Shown: in pieces, positions 23,237 through 34,128 of the stretch
Numbering within the stretch: position 1 is the stretch's first letter
How the letters are laid out: every line of letters starts with the position of its first letter
The notes under the pieces: model-generated
The model's input: only the letters and a program-made list of their open reading frames with translations
Database searches by the model: none
What the model was told of the DNA's origin: nothing
DNA from: Platycnemis pennipes
Lineage: Eukaryota; Arthropoda; Insecta; Odonata; Platycnemididae
Length of the DNA stretch: 64,000 nt
Assembly: GCA_933228895.1 (NCBI GenBank)
Contig: OW121855.1
Span: 31,820,698-31,884,697, forward strand
Direction of reading: 5' to 3'
Program-made: the position numbers and the translations under genes

Positions 23237-23427
23237 ATTAAAGGTAGTTGTTTCAGGCTTAATTTGGTGGAATATCATAGCGAAAGAAAAAATGGCAATT
23301 TTCCACAAGAATAAAGATATTTAATTCGACCGGTTTCGGTGTACAACACCTGAAGATGGTGTTGTACACCGAAACCGGTCAAATTAAATATCTTTATTCT
23401 TGTGGAAAATTGCCATTTTTTCTTTCG
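23237..23427. mobile_element. Fold-back (hairpin) element 3, 70-bp near-perfect arms
   Basis: Between two exact 13-bp direct repeats lie 191 bp: a 44-bp leader (23237-23280), then arm 23281-23350, a 7-bp loop TGAAGAT, and arm 23358-23427. The arms match at 69 of 70 positions, so insertion is recent or the hairpin is maintained. The inner region on the plus strand reads CTGAAGA-T-GGTGT-TGT-ACACC-GAAA-CCGG-TC. No coding capacity exists. Thirteen-bp duplications suit a retroelement using a nicking endonuclease better than most cut-and-paste transposons. Confidence 0.85.
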
Positions 23428-23440
23428 CAAAGATATTACT
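23428..23440 (+). repeat. Right 13-bp direct repeat flanking hairpin element 3
   Basis: CAAAGATATTACT, exact partner of 23224-23236. Confidence 0.75.
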
Positions 23441-24590
23441 CTTTGAAAATTATACCTTTTCGGTAGCTTAAAAACATGACTTCATCGCATGATGTCATGG
23501 CACGGTATCACTATGGGAGTTTATCTGTTTATGCGTGGAGGTAAGTTGTTTTATACTTGGCGATAACGTAAGTATTTATCTCAGTTGTTTAATGCAATAA
23601 ACGATTGTATTTCGATTTTTTATATACGTAGTATGGATGGTAACGAGTAAATCGTCCATTAATTATACAATTCCTGATTAGTGCCCAAGAATTTTTACTA
23701 CGACTATGCAATCGCTGCTTTTTAAGAAGAACGCCGCTATAAGGGAGTCAACCAAAGGAAATTATCGGAATGTGCTTTCTTAAGTATTATTTTCAGTCAT
23801 CGTTTCGTTCGAGAAACGGCTAAAAACCTCAAAACAATAAATCCACTTCGTTTTCTTTAAAAATAAATGTCTATCTCCGTAGCAATATGGAACTTATACC
23901 GTTCAGTGACGTCAGAAGGCGTTTCAGGTCACGTGACTTTCGTCAATTTCAGGGAACATTTTAATATCATTTAATAACCCTTGAAGTGGGCGCAGAGAAA
24001 TTTGGCTTATATATTTAAATTGGTGAGAAAATTTCGCATCAAATATATCATTAATCTTTGAAAAACAAATTTTATGCATATTCCCCATTTTTTATTATCC
24101 TTTTCCATAGGTATGGAGACCTATCCACCATTCATGTTGAGGTTTTTCTGACTTTTCAATATATCTAATGCTTCCCTGATTATTTTTGAGAAGTATTCTA
24201 TTCAATTAGAAGCATGTTTTGTTTCCTCTAACCATATGTGTTTCGCGATAGTATTTTGGCACCAATAGCTCATCCCTATTGCCTATCATGCTCCTTGATA
24301 CTTTCATTAATTAAGAGACGATGATTTTTACTTAGTAAATGAGAACATTATCTCGCTATATTTCCAGTGAACGGCAGGGACGAGTAGTGCATCGTTAGGA
24401 AAAAATGCACCGGGTTAACTGCCGGGATTGATTTCACGCACAAACCTAATCAAAAATCCACCAATCTACACACATAATAAGCTATTTTTCTTTCAAAAAT
24501 TCAAAGGCAGTAATTAAAAATTATTTCATTCTAACCACGCAACGACACGTTGAGAATTGCGCATCAGAGAATAAAATACGCAACTGAATG
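23441..24590. other. AT-rich DNA, no gene seen
   Basis: Contains GTGACGTCAGAAGGCGTTTC and TCACGTGACTTTCGTC near 23910. These look like interior blocks of a non-autonomous DNA transposon, but no terminal inverted repeats could be paired. Confidence 0.4.
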
Positions 24591-25045
24591 GTAGTAGTAG
24601 AATTTATTTGGAGGTGCATCGATGGCCAGGGTCATGTCGCACCTTCATAAGGGCATTACTTCCATAAAAAAAATATTTTTCACATTTCCGGTATTTTTTA
24701 GCGAATATTAAAAATATATGAATAAAATGTATTCAGATTTTAGATAAGAGATTGGTCTCGCGGAGGTACATAAAAATATTGTCTACGTTTACTGAGTTAT
24801 CGCCCAATATATTTCTGAGAACCGCGGGGACTTTAAATTTGTCACGAAGCTCTTGATATTTAATGCAGTTGGTTAAAAGATTTGCGACAGTGAGGCGTAG
24901 GTCGGCGTCGGTACAGGTTGGCGGCTCCTTCTCAGAAGAGAAAAGATATGAGTGAGCTACGGCCAAATGGCCATTTATCAACCTTGTTAATATAACTTCC
25001 TCTCGCCGTATTGAGGGCTTCCAAACTCCTACGTCAATGTTCACT
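24591..25045 (-). mobile_element. I-like LINE, 3' end with RNase H-domain remnant
   Basis: The minus-strand frame at 24733-25068 contains RREEVILTRLINGHLAVAHS, EPPTCTDADLRLTVANLL, ILGDNSVNVDNIFMYLRET and NLLSKI. The order EV.LTRLR.GH...THS, then EPP.C......LTV.H.L, then LKDILGD....I..FLR is what follows the RNase H domain in I, R1 and related LINEs. The cysteines and histidine of the usual C..C/H..C knuckle are partly lost, so this is a decayed copy. The plus strand at 24591-24615 (GGTAGTAGTAGAATTTATTT) is the reverse complement of an AAATAAATTCTACTACTACC end, a short-repeat 3' terminus. The 5' part is missing and an RTE fragment abuts it. Confidence 0.75.
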
Positions 25046-25157
25046 TCATCATCATCATAAGTCATCAATTCTCAGATTGGTTTGACGCAGCTCTCCACTG
25101 AGTTCTTCTATCGGCTAATCTCTTCATATTTACGTAATTCTTATCTTTCACATCCTT
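25046..25157 (-). mobile_element. RTE-type LINE 3' tail
   Basis: The plus strand reads CATCATCATCATAAGTCATC, then GATTGGTTTGACGCAGCTCT, TTCTATCGGCTAATC and ACGTAATTCTTATCTTTCAC. This is the reverse complement of the RTE 3' end (LADRRER.LRQSNLR) with its (GAT)n terminus. It abuts the I-like LINE fragment on its left. Confidence 0.85.
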
Positions 25158-25369
25158 TTTTCTAGGAGAATCATGCCCCAAACCTTTAATTTTCAAAGGA
25201 TAAAAGTTTTAGGGAATATTTTCGATAGGCTGTAAGGAAATGCCTTAGAAAACATTTTTTTCAGGAAATTTCACATGCTCCCTTGCTTTTCCCTACGTAC
25301 TAGGAAATGCTTTTAGGGAAATTTCCAACCGAGCAATCTCTGTTCAACTTTTTTTTCATGCTCTTTGAT

Positions 25370-25511
25370 AATTTAATTCGCTGAGAGACCACACCCTTCA
25401 ACGTGCACTCTTCCGCAGCCACATGGGATTTCATACACGCCTTCGTGTGTAAGGCATGGAAGCCAGCCTTTCTCTCCAGAAATTACGTCGCGTATCCCTA
25501 ATTTGTTGTTA
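25370..25511 (-). mobile_element. Penelope-like element remnant: GIY-YIG endonuclease fragment
   Basis: The minus strand encodes THEGVYEIPCGCGRVHVEGC, then GLSAN, a stop, and IIKEHEK (core around 25399-25441). Penelope-like retroelements carry a C-terminal GIY-YIG nuclease with the pattern GVY.IPC.CG..Y.G.TGRS...R..EH, and the order and spacing here match. The arginine expected in TGRS is a leucine and the next helix is split by a stop, so the domain is dead. Nothing convincing of the reverse transcriptase was found upstream (to the right). An alternative is another GIY-YIG protein, but the CGCG-containing IPCxCG motif favours Penelope-like elements. Confidence 0.6.
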
Positions 25512-26744
25512 AAAACGGAAAATAATATTACATTCTTCTAGAGTCTATCAATGCCGTCTGTGATTCCATCGATGCAAGGTAAAGGTACATCGCTATCAGT
25601 AAACGTTTCCTGGGGAAACTAGCAAAAGGGTGGGTGACAGTTTGCGCTCAATCAATTTAACATTCAATGACAACACACAGGACAAGCTTGATGTGGGACA
25701 AAGAAAATTTATCGACATGTAAAAACATACTTATATTGCGTGGTAGTTGTGTATATTGTATTGTATATGAAAAAAAGATTCCTTATATATTATTATCCAA
25801 AGGTAAGTCTCTCTTCATTTTTCACTTTTATCTCTCCTGCTGATGTAACAGGCATGAAAGTAAAAAATGTCAGCAATATCTAAACCTAACTAGTTTGGTT
25901 TTAATTTTTCTCGTAACTAATATTACAATCAGTCTTCTAGTCTCTAGGTGTCCCCAACAACCCTTACAATACCAGAGCGACACTTTTTGTACATTAACAA
26001 GAGTTTACAACAACTCGTCCTGCCTACTTTGAATGTTATTTAGTTCCCAAATAAATTCCTTCCTTCTCTGATGCTCGATCCATACTCCAGCTGAAGGCAG
26101 GAAATCTCTCTTTGTCTTTTTAGATCCAATACATTGACACAATGAGTTCCATAAATCCAGTATCTTCAGTGCTGGCTACGGTAGTTATTTATGTGCCCCC
26201 ACTTGCAGAGGAGTCTCATGCAAATTCGTCGCGATTACCGACGTAGCTAAGGTCACTCCGCGTCCGAGACGGCTCGTGCTAGTTGAGGCGACGCCATAAA
26301 GGTCGGTTGATTCGTCATAACTCGGCAGGGACGACTGCCATAAAGGTCAAAGGGGGACGCTTTAATAAGGCATTCTCTGTCATCCTTGGATCTGAGAGTG
26401 GAAGGAACGTCATGCGCGACACGGTGATGATGTAGAAGGAGGAAGAGGGAGTGAGAGATGATGGGAGAGAAACAGAGAGATTAATGCCAGAAGCTCTTCA
26501 CAAAACATTGCCTGGAATTTGACGCCTACCAAGGAGCACCTTGCTAAAAAATCTGCAATTGGATCTAATGTTATAGAGATATGCCTAAGCAATTCATAAA
26601 AGAAGTCTTAAATAGGAATAGTTTTTGGGTGTTATTTGGCTGATACACCACCAGTTTTTATCCATATTCAGCTTTAAATAGATACCTGGCTATGCTCAAA
26701 AATCATGTATGAGTTTTAATTTGGTTGTCACTAGAGTTTATCGC
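25512..26744. other. No gene supported; small GC-rich block inside
   Basis: 26215-26380 is more GC-rich and repeats GACGCCATAAAGGTCGGTTG / GACTGCCATAAAGGTCAAAG ~60 bp apart. Nothing else was recognised. Confidence 0.4.
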
Positions 26745-26830
26745 AAATGGGGATCATGCTGCGGTGTCTAAAGTTCTATCTTACTGCCCTGGAGGCCCGG
26801 AATCGAATCCCAGCATAGCAATATTTCACT
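26745..26830 (+). mobile_element. Possible tRNA-derived SINE head
   Basis: GCTGCGGTGTCTAAAGTTCT followed by GGCCCGGAATCGAATCCCAG has the order and spacing of polymerase III A and B boxes. The body downstream (to ~27000) has no second copy in the window. No folded tRNA cloverleaf is evident. Confidence 0.45.
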
Positions 26831-29244
26831 TGAATTCCAGTACCCCCTGAAGTAGGTACCGAATGGTCCAAGCATACCTTTGGTAGATTGGGATCTCAAA
26901 CTATTTGCCTCTCAGCGGTTATCGCTAAGAGTCAGGTAGTTTCGGCCATATCCTTTTCCCCTTCCTTCCTAAGTTCATAATAATCCATAAATATCAAAGT
27001 CGCCATAAATATTGAAAATAACTTTTGGTGATGGCCACCTCCCACATTAGAAACCGATCAAAATTTATCTGGAAGAAAATGTACGGATTCCAATGCGATT
27101 TTCTTCATGCCTATTGAAAATATAAAAAATGTGAAGATGGTTTATGATATCATTTCAAGAGATCATGGTATGACGTTATGAAATCGGAAAAAAACTATTT
27201 TGATCCTTGAAATTCACAAAACTGCCATCTGGGTACGTTTCACGAGCACATATGTCTGAGAGCAGTCCGAGGTTACCTATCGATCATATCATAGGATTTT
27301 GAACTAACTAAGCTTATGCTTGTCAAGAGTAAATTTAACAGAAACCAGAAAATGTACGTGTCTTCGCTAATCCGCATAATAACTACGTAATACGAATGTG
27401 TACAATTAGAAGGGAGAATCTATATTCAGAAAAAAATCAGAAGTTTCTATAAAAATGCTCACTGGAACAATAGCGTGATTTGGCCAAGTAACCCCATTAT
27501 TTCACACCACCATGGGAGAGAAAAAAACACTTTTATGGAAAAGAATAAAGCCATGCCTATTTCATTTATTTTCTCTTTATTTTCATGTTGATAGACTTGG
27601 ATAAAATGCAACTCAGGACAACGTTACCTTAGAACGTCTTTGAGTGTAATGAAAACAGATTTCAAAAGTGCACGAAACATTTTGTGATACTAGCTTGTTT
27701 AGTACGCACACCAAATTTACAATGGTTTATTTCTCTGAGTATGTATAGTGGTCTAAAGATTCACTAGCAGTTTGGATAATTGGTTAATTTAGAATGGGAA
27801 AATATGAGATGATTCATCGGATTTTGAGCGGAGCGTATCATAAAAAGATATAATACTCGGTGATAAAGCTAAGCATATCCATGCAGTCAATAAATCACTT
27901 CTCTACTAACAATATATATCAGAATGAACACCACAAAACTTAAATAAAACCCATACTTATTTAAAACAAATGAAAGAACATCATTTGTGCGAATTATCCG
28001 TTGGCATGTTAGCATAACTAAGCTGATGGGCATTATTTTCACAGAGTATTTTTTATGATATATGAGTAAACTTCAATTTTTTAAACAAGAAAAACATCAA
28101 TATGTAGCATTCTCAGTTCCATTATTTATTATTTAATAAGTAGTCCTAAAGTCCTTGTCTTGCATGCCATACTCAGGAAAACCGCAATATATAGAGAAAA
28201 CTTCAAAACTCTGGCTCCAATTATCCTTATACATGACGGATAGGTAAGGCTTTCGTCATTGAATTTTTTCAGCACCAGCACCAATATCGTACAATACCAG
28301 CTTCCCTGATCATAAAACGGATAACTTCACTTAGTAGGTACTCATTTCTCATCATGCATGTCAAATTACTACCTAAGGTTTCTTTACTAATGGTTCCTTC
28401 CTATACTAATGGTTTCTTTAACTGGTGGCATATCAACCGATTTCACTGAGTATTAATGGGAAATGTTGAACGCTTTTAATGTAAAATGATGCCCATTACA
28501 GGTAAGCTAGAATCCATTTTTATCTATTTTTAAGAAACTAAGAAACATATTTCATATGGTAATTCCCTGTATAGTTGTAGTTGAATACGTTATTAGCGTG
28601 GATGAACCCGACCATCAGGCAATACTTTTCAGCATCATTACAATGTGCTATTCACCAAATTGTACCATGGAACCAAGTTCGAAAAACTATTATTTTTGCA
28701 AAAATTACAAATAAATTTCGAAGGTTTTCATTCATAGTCCAATACATTATACCCGATTGTTTGCAATTTCAGAGTTACGCGATTAAAATTACTCTTATAT
28801 TAACTCAATCTGATTTAAAATCTACAGAAGCTTTCCTTTTTCATCACCCAAAATGATGGAGAGATTTAAACTTACAATTTAAATTGAAATGCAAACTCGT
28901 TATAGTTGGGAAGGCAGGGATAATCTCAGCGGGGTGGGAATTTTAGTTCAGGAAAGGAGATATCAAGTCTCACTGAAATACTCTTTGGCTGAGCGTTTCT
29001 CGGAATACGATTTCACCAGATTTTGGAAAAGTCAAATACCTTTGAGATTTCTTCCATAGGAAGAATTTCTTCGGTGACAATTGCTCTGCATTGCCTTTCT
29101 CAAGTAACTCACCGGGGTATAAATTCTAAGTTCACTTAGCGCTCGATTAACAAAACTTATAACTTTACGATGACATAATTATTGTCATAAATATTAACTT
29201 TTATTTTTAACCATGCCCATATTGTTATCAATGAACGTATTAAA
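26831..29244. other. AT-rich DNA, no gene seen
   Basis: No coding, RNA or repeat feature could be supported. The 91-codon frame at 28581-28856 shows no recognisable family. Confidence 0.5.
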
Positions 29245-30739
29245 ATTCCGTTTTTATCAATATCAAATAAAACATTCACTTATATCCCCACCTAAAAGAT
29301 AGATAACGATTGCATTATCTTAAGGTGTGTGATAACTAAGATCATTTTTGCACCTTTACTGAACTAGATTAAAAACAAGTGTTAGAATATCTATACTTGG
29401 TAAGTATGTAGTAATACCTACAGAGAAATTGCGAATTCTATGAGTGGACGGATAAACTTATGTTGTTCTGAATTGTTCATATGGCAAAATAGTTTCATTT
29501 AGAGCTATTAGGATATTCAAAATGCGTCATATAATTTGGGTAATAAATTCACTTCATGAAGAAATTTTAGAACGATTACGATCGTCACCTTGCTCAGATA
29601 CCCAAATAATTTGTGACGCACGCGTTGCATCCTTTATTTTACACAGTCAACAAACAGGTGTTTCACCTAAAATATTTCTAAAAGCTCAAAGAACCAATTA
29701 TGATTTATGTCTACCCAGATGATTCAAGACTTATATTACACCAACCTTTGCTTTGTGTATAATATTTACCAAATATTACGTCTAAACAATTCGATCGACT
29801 ATACTAAAACCTCCGAGACCAATCCATTTTTATCAACTTCAAAAAAAGACATTCACTTACATCCCCACCTAAAATTTTTGAAAAGGTTCAAAGGATCAAA
29901 TCTATTTTTAAACCACTCAGAGGATCCCAGAAATATATCACAACCACCTTTACATAGGTTTGGGTGTCATATTGACCAAATATTACACCAAAACCATTAG
30001 ATGGAATACACTAAAACCTCCCAGACAATTCCGGGAGTTTACGTTTTTGACAAAGGGACATGGAAGAAGTCGAAGAAATGGGATTTAGTTATATCAATTA
30101 ATTGTGTAATTATGAAAACATAAATTGACCGTTTCGCTGTGCCATTAGTGAAAGAAAACAATTAATGCCTACCGGTGGCTCCGATGTTGAGTATGAACTG
30201 TGAATTGCGAAGCTAGGCATTTTGAAAAACTACTTTAACATTTGAGGCAATGTCTATAACGCGTACATTAAAAAAATGAATTTTTATAGTTTAATATGCA
30301 TTGTGCATTGTAATTTATTTATTTTTTTCGGAGTCTTGAAATAATTTCTGACATTCGTGACAAGGTTATTCAACATTTAGTATCAATTTAGAAAACGTAT
30401 TTTTAGATACATAATTTATACCTACAGTTTTTGCAATTTAAACGTTTTACTTTTATGTATACTTTTTAGATATTTTCGGTAACGTATTAACTTTTTTTGT
30501 TAAATCAGCATATTTATTTGAAAACACGCGCTCCATTATAAAATTTCATGTACCCAAGTCATTCGTTTTTTATCAATTTCGAATAAGGCACTCTCTTATA
30601 TCCCCTTCTAAAATATTTCCCAAAGTTCCAAGGACCAATTCTGATTGTAAACCACCCAGATGATTTCAGAACAATAATACACAAACCTACCTATACTCAA
30701 ACCATTCGATTAGCTTTACTAAAACTCCAAGACCATTCC
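29245..30739 (+). repeat. Degenerate tandem/interspersed repeat array, unit ~170-205 bp
   Basis: Four related units in the same orientation: a partial one at 29245-29298, two adjacent ones at 29660-29823 and 29824-30030, and one at 30560-30739. Shared blocks in order are TTTTTATCAAYTTC, CACTTAYATCCCCACCTAAA, RAGGRYCAAWTCTRATT, AAACCACYCAGAKGATYYCAG, ACCAAATATTAC and CYAAAACCATTMGAT, with TACTAAAACCTCC..ACCAATCC at the end of each unit. Copies differ by many substitutions and small indels, and non-repeat DNA (30031-30559) separates the last two. No coding content is recognised. Confidence 0.7.
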
Positions 30740-31329
30740 AATGGCACCGAGTAGCGGTAACCCTAGAGGCTGAACGCGCTGTGCGCGTTGAACCTCTAGT
30801 TCTTTTATAATTGTCAGTTTCCCGAAGCTCAAAAATTGTTTTTGCCATGAAACTGCTGGCATTTCAGAGAGAATCCGAGATCCACTCAGAAAGGTAAAAT
30901 TTCTTAGAAGAACTTTAAAAGGACTATAAAAATTCACTGCGATGGACAAAGTTTTCGCATTTCTTAAACGGGGCGCATCTTAATTTTAACAGGTTAAGAT
31001 TTTTTAAGGGATACGACGGAGCTATCAATATGAATCCGTTGAATAGATTCATCTTAGGCTTTCTAAATTAGTAAAAAATGGCCACCAAATGGGAGTAATA
31101 GCAGCCTATGGAAGAAGACATTTTTAAAATTTCATTGCCAAACATTCAACCTAGGTTTGAGTCGTCAATATTACGCCCAAATTGGCCGTAAAAGATTACA
31201 TTTTCACAAGTACAAGATTATTCTGGACACAATTTACCAGGGATTTGAATCCTTTAAATCCGGAATTAATATATTATATAATTTTCACAGGCATATAACA
31301 GTATATTCCCAGTATTTACAAAGTGTAAG
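30740..31329. other. AT-rich DNA, no gene seen
   Basis: No feature could be supported. Confidence 0.5.
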
Positions 31330-31899
31330 TGTTTAAAAATGTGTAAAAACTCGTGGCTAAGCTTAAAGCCACCGAGTGCGTCCACCGGGTTGCGGAAGGT
31401 GGGTCGACCTGTAGATATCTGCGAGATAAGCGAGTTAAGTCGTCGAATAAGCAGTCGTGGACAAAAAGCGACGGCATCCCGACCGATTGGTCTATCACTG
31501 GGTAAAATAGGCCATTAAATAATACAGAACCTATGAAGATGCCGTGACTTGGCGACATGACACAACCAACATTTATGCATTCCATCACCCAAAGGAGAGG
31601 GCAGCAGCTCTTCTTCACATGAGCGTAGGTGGAGACCACAGAGATCGGTACAGTGACACTCATTTCACTACAGGCGTGGTAACATTTACGTTAACGGCTG
31701 TAGCACTGCGATTTGGAAGACAAGGGGAAACCACCACATTATCATCAAGAGGAGTCGCAGCTGCTCCACTTTTTCTTTCAATCAAGACGTATTGGAATCC
31801 TCTCGAGTAAAATATTCCGGAGGTAAAGTCCCCCATTCAAATCTTCGGGCGGGAACTACCCGAGAGAGTACATCAGTAGAATGTGATAGACATTTTAGG

Positions 31900-32604
31900 G
31901 TATGAACGTGGAACGTGAAATCACTTCGGACCTGCGGAAGACTGGAAAACCGGAAGTTGGAAATGCGGAGAATGGACCTCGACGTATTAGGAATCAGCGA
32001 AATGAAGTGACCCGAAGAAGGAGACTTCTGGAACGGAAGCTACAGGATTAAACACACAGGATCTCTAAATGGTAATGCGGCAGTAGGCATAATGCTAAGG
32101 AAGAGCGTCTGGAGGCGTGTGAAGAGCTTCCTGCAGTACAATGAAAGGATAATAATGGTGAAGATCGAGACCAAACCTGTAGATACCGTAGTAGTGCAGG
32201 TTTACATGCCTACGACGGACTACGAAGATGAAGAAGTGGAAGACGTCGACGAAGATATCACGGAAGTCATAAAATATGTAAGAGGAAAAGAGAGCTTAAG
32301 TATTTTAGGAGATTGGAACGCGGTCGTCGGTAAAGGTCAAGATGGAAGAATAACTGGGAAATATGGATCGGGTAATCGAAATGAAAGAGGAGAAAGACTA
32401 CTGAAGTTCTGCACACAGCATAAGTTGTGGTTGCTAAAACATTGTTTAAAAACTACACCCGAAGAAAATACACGTGGAAGATGCCAGGATACAGAAGAAG
32501 ATTTAAAATAGACTACATTTTCGTGAAGCAGAGATTTTGGAACCAGGTGAAGGACTGAAAAATCTACCCTGGGGCAGACATTGACAGTGACCATAATTTA
32601 GTGA
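31900..32604 (+). pseudogene. RTE endonuclease domain (broken)
   Basis: The reading begins TWNVKSLRTCGRLENRKLE (31906 on), the conserved TWN start of APE-type endonucleases. It continues with VLGISEMK, AAVGIMLRKS, QVYMPTTDYE and ILGDWNAVVGKG (GDWNA, the GDFNA-type catalytic motif), then, after a frameshift near 32430, with RKYTWKMPGYRRRFKIDYIF and SDHNLV (32586-32603, the catalytic SDH). This enzyme would nick target DNA to prime reverse transcription. TGA stops occur at 31903-31905 and 32008-32010, the latter where neighbouring residues (EMK_PEEG) suggest tryptophan. No intact product is possible. Confidence 0.85.
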
Positions 32605-33300
32605 TGATGAAATGCCATCTAAAATTCAAGAAATTGAAGAAAACAAAGAAGAATATATGGCAAGTAGAAAAACTGAAGGAGGTTCAACATCAGCAGGAAT
32701 TTCAAAAAGCAGTGGCAAACAACATAGAAGAAGACCTCAATGAGAAATCAGTGGAAGCGCGTTGGGAAAACATTAAATGTGGACTGAAGGAAGCCGTAAA
32801 AGAAGTTCTTGGAAGAAAAAAAGTTGCCAAGAAGAAGCTATGGATCACGGAGGAAGTCTTAGACCTGATTGAAGAAAGAAGAAAGTACAAAAATGCGAAA
32901 ACTAAAGAAGGGCAGCTTTGGTACAAAAGACTAAAGATGGCAATAAATCGCAAAGCCAGGAAAGCTAGAGAAATGTGAATGAAAAACCTATGCGAAGATG
33001 TACAAAACAACCGAGCACTTGGAAAGGTGGAAGCTGCCTATAGGATAGTGAGGAACCACTTCAAGGAACGGAGCGCAAGATTCAATGCAGTAAGGAACAA
33101 GAATGGAGAAATATGGTTGAAAATGAAAATGAAGTGTTGAGATGGAAAGAATATCTGGAAGAATTGTACAACGGAAACAATCTCAGCACAAAAGTGATCG
33201 AAAAGGAAAGAGAAGTTGAATTGGATGATATGGACGCATCAATATTAAGATCGGAATTTTGGGATCGGAAGGATCGGAAAGAGCGGAATCGGAATCGCAG
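32605..33300 (+). pseudogene. RTE linker region (broken)
   Basis: A lysine- and glutamate-rich connecting region: KKTKKNIWQVEKLKEVQ, EEDLNEKSVEARWENIK, KKKLWITEEVLDLIEERRKY, and, after a TGA at 32976, NNRALGKVEAAYRIVRNHF. It then switches frame to ENENEVLRWKEYLEELYNG and DDMDASILRSEF. LRWKEYLEELYN is the usual lead-in to the RTE reverse transcriptase. Immediately after SEF, ~40 nt of GATCGGA-like repeats (33257-33300) interrupt homology. Confidence 0.8.
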
Positions 33301-34128
33301 TAAGGGGCCTTCGCATGAATAAGGCATAAGGCATTGATGATATTACTGCAGAACTAATTAAAAATGCAGGAGAGAAGACTTTTACCCATCTGTATTAAAC
33401 CATCTGCGACATGTACTCAACTGGAGAAATGCCCAGGGACTTCGAGAAAATCATCGTCATTACTATTCCCAAAAAGAAGAGAGCGTAGAAATGCGAAAAT
33501 TTTAGGACTATAAGCCTGACGACACATGCATCGAAGATATTGACAAGGATCATCTAATGAAGAATAGGACGAAAGCCTGAGGAGTTCCTGGATGAAGATC
33601 AATTCGGATTCAGGAAAATTAAGGGAACCAGAGAAGCCATATGGCTCTTAGGCTGCTCATAGAGAAGAGAATAGAGAAGGAAAATCCGACGTTCATTGCA
33701 TCCGTAGATTTAGAGAAGACTTTTGACAACGTGGATTGGAATTCAATGCTTGGAATTTTGAAAGGATTTGGAGTCTCCTACAATGACCGAAGAATTATCC
33801 ACCATCTATATAAAAACCAAGTGGCTGTGATTAAATCTGGACCCAACTTTGAAGAAACAAGAATAAAGAAAGGAGTGAGACAAGGCTGAGCACTGTCTGG
33901 AGAAATCTTATGGAGTGAATATCCACGAAGAAAAAATTAGCATGCTGCGATCCGCTGATGGCATAGCACTCATATCAGAGATTGAGAAGGAGCTGAATAA
34001 GACTCTGATAACCATGGAAAGGAAAATGGTTAGATATCAGCTGAAGATCTATAAGGAGAAGACTAAGATACTGGTGTGCAGCAAGAAAGAAGAGACCAAA
34101 ACCAACTTTTAACTAGGAAAACAAAACT
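33301..34128 (+). pseudogene. RTE reverse transcriptase (broken, catalytic motif lost)
   Basis: Visible blocks: GIDDITAELIKNAGEKTFTH, RDFEKIIVITIPKKKRA, EEFLDEDQFGFRKIKGTREA (the QFGFR motif), TFIASVDLEKTFDNVDWNSM (motif A, where the usual D..KAFD reads DLEKTFD), IKKGVRQG then a TGA at 33887, and SMLRSADGIAL. The last block is motif C: the copies at 40.2 kb and 56.0 kb read RFADDIA or RFADDID, here FADD has become SADG (33951-33962), losing a catalytic aspartate. Relative to the copy near 55.9 kb, about 50 nt after the RQGCALS position are deleted. The enzyme is non-functional. Confidence 0.85.
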
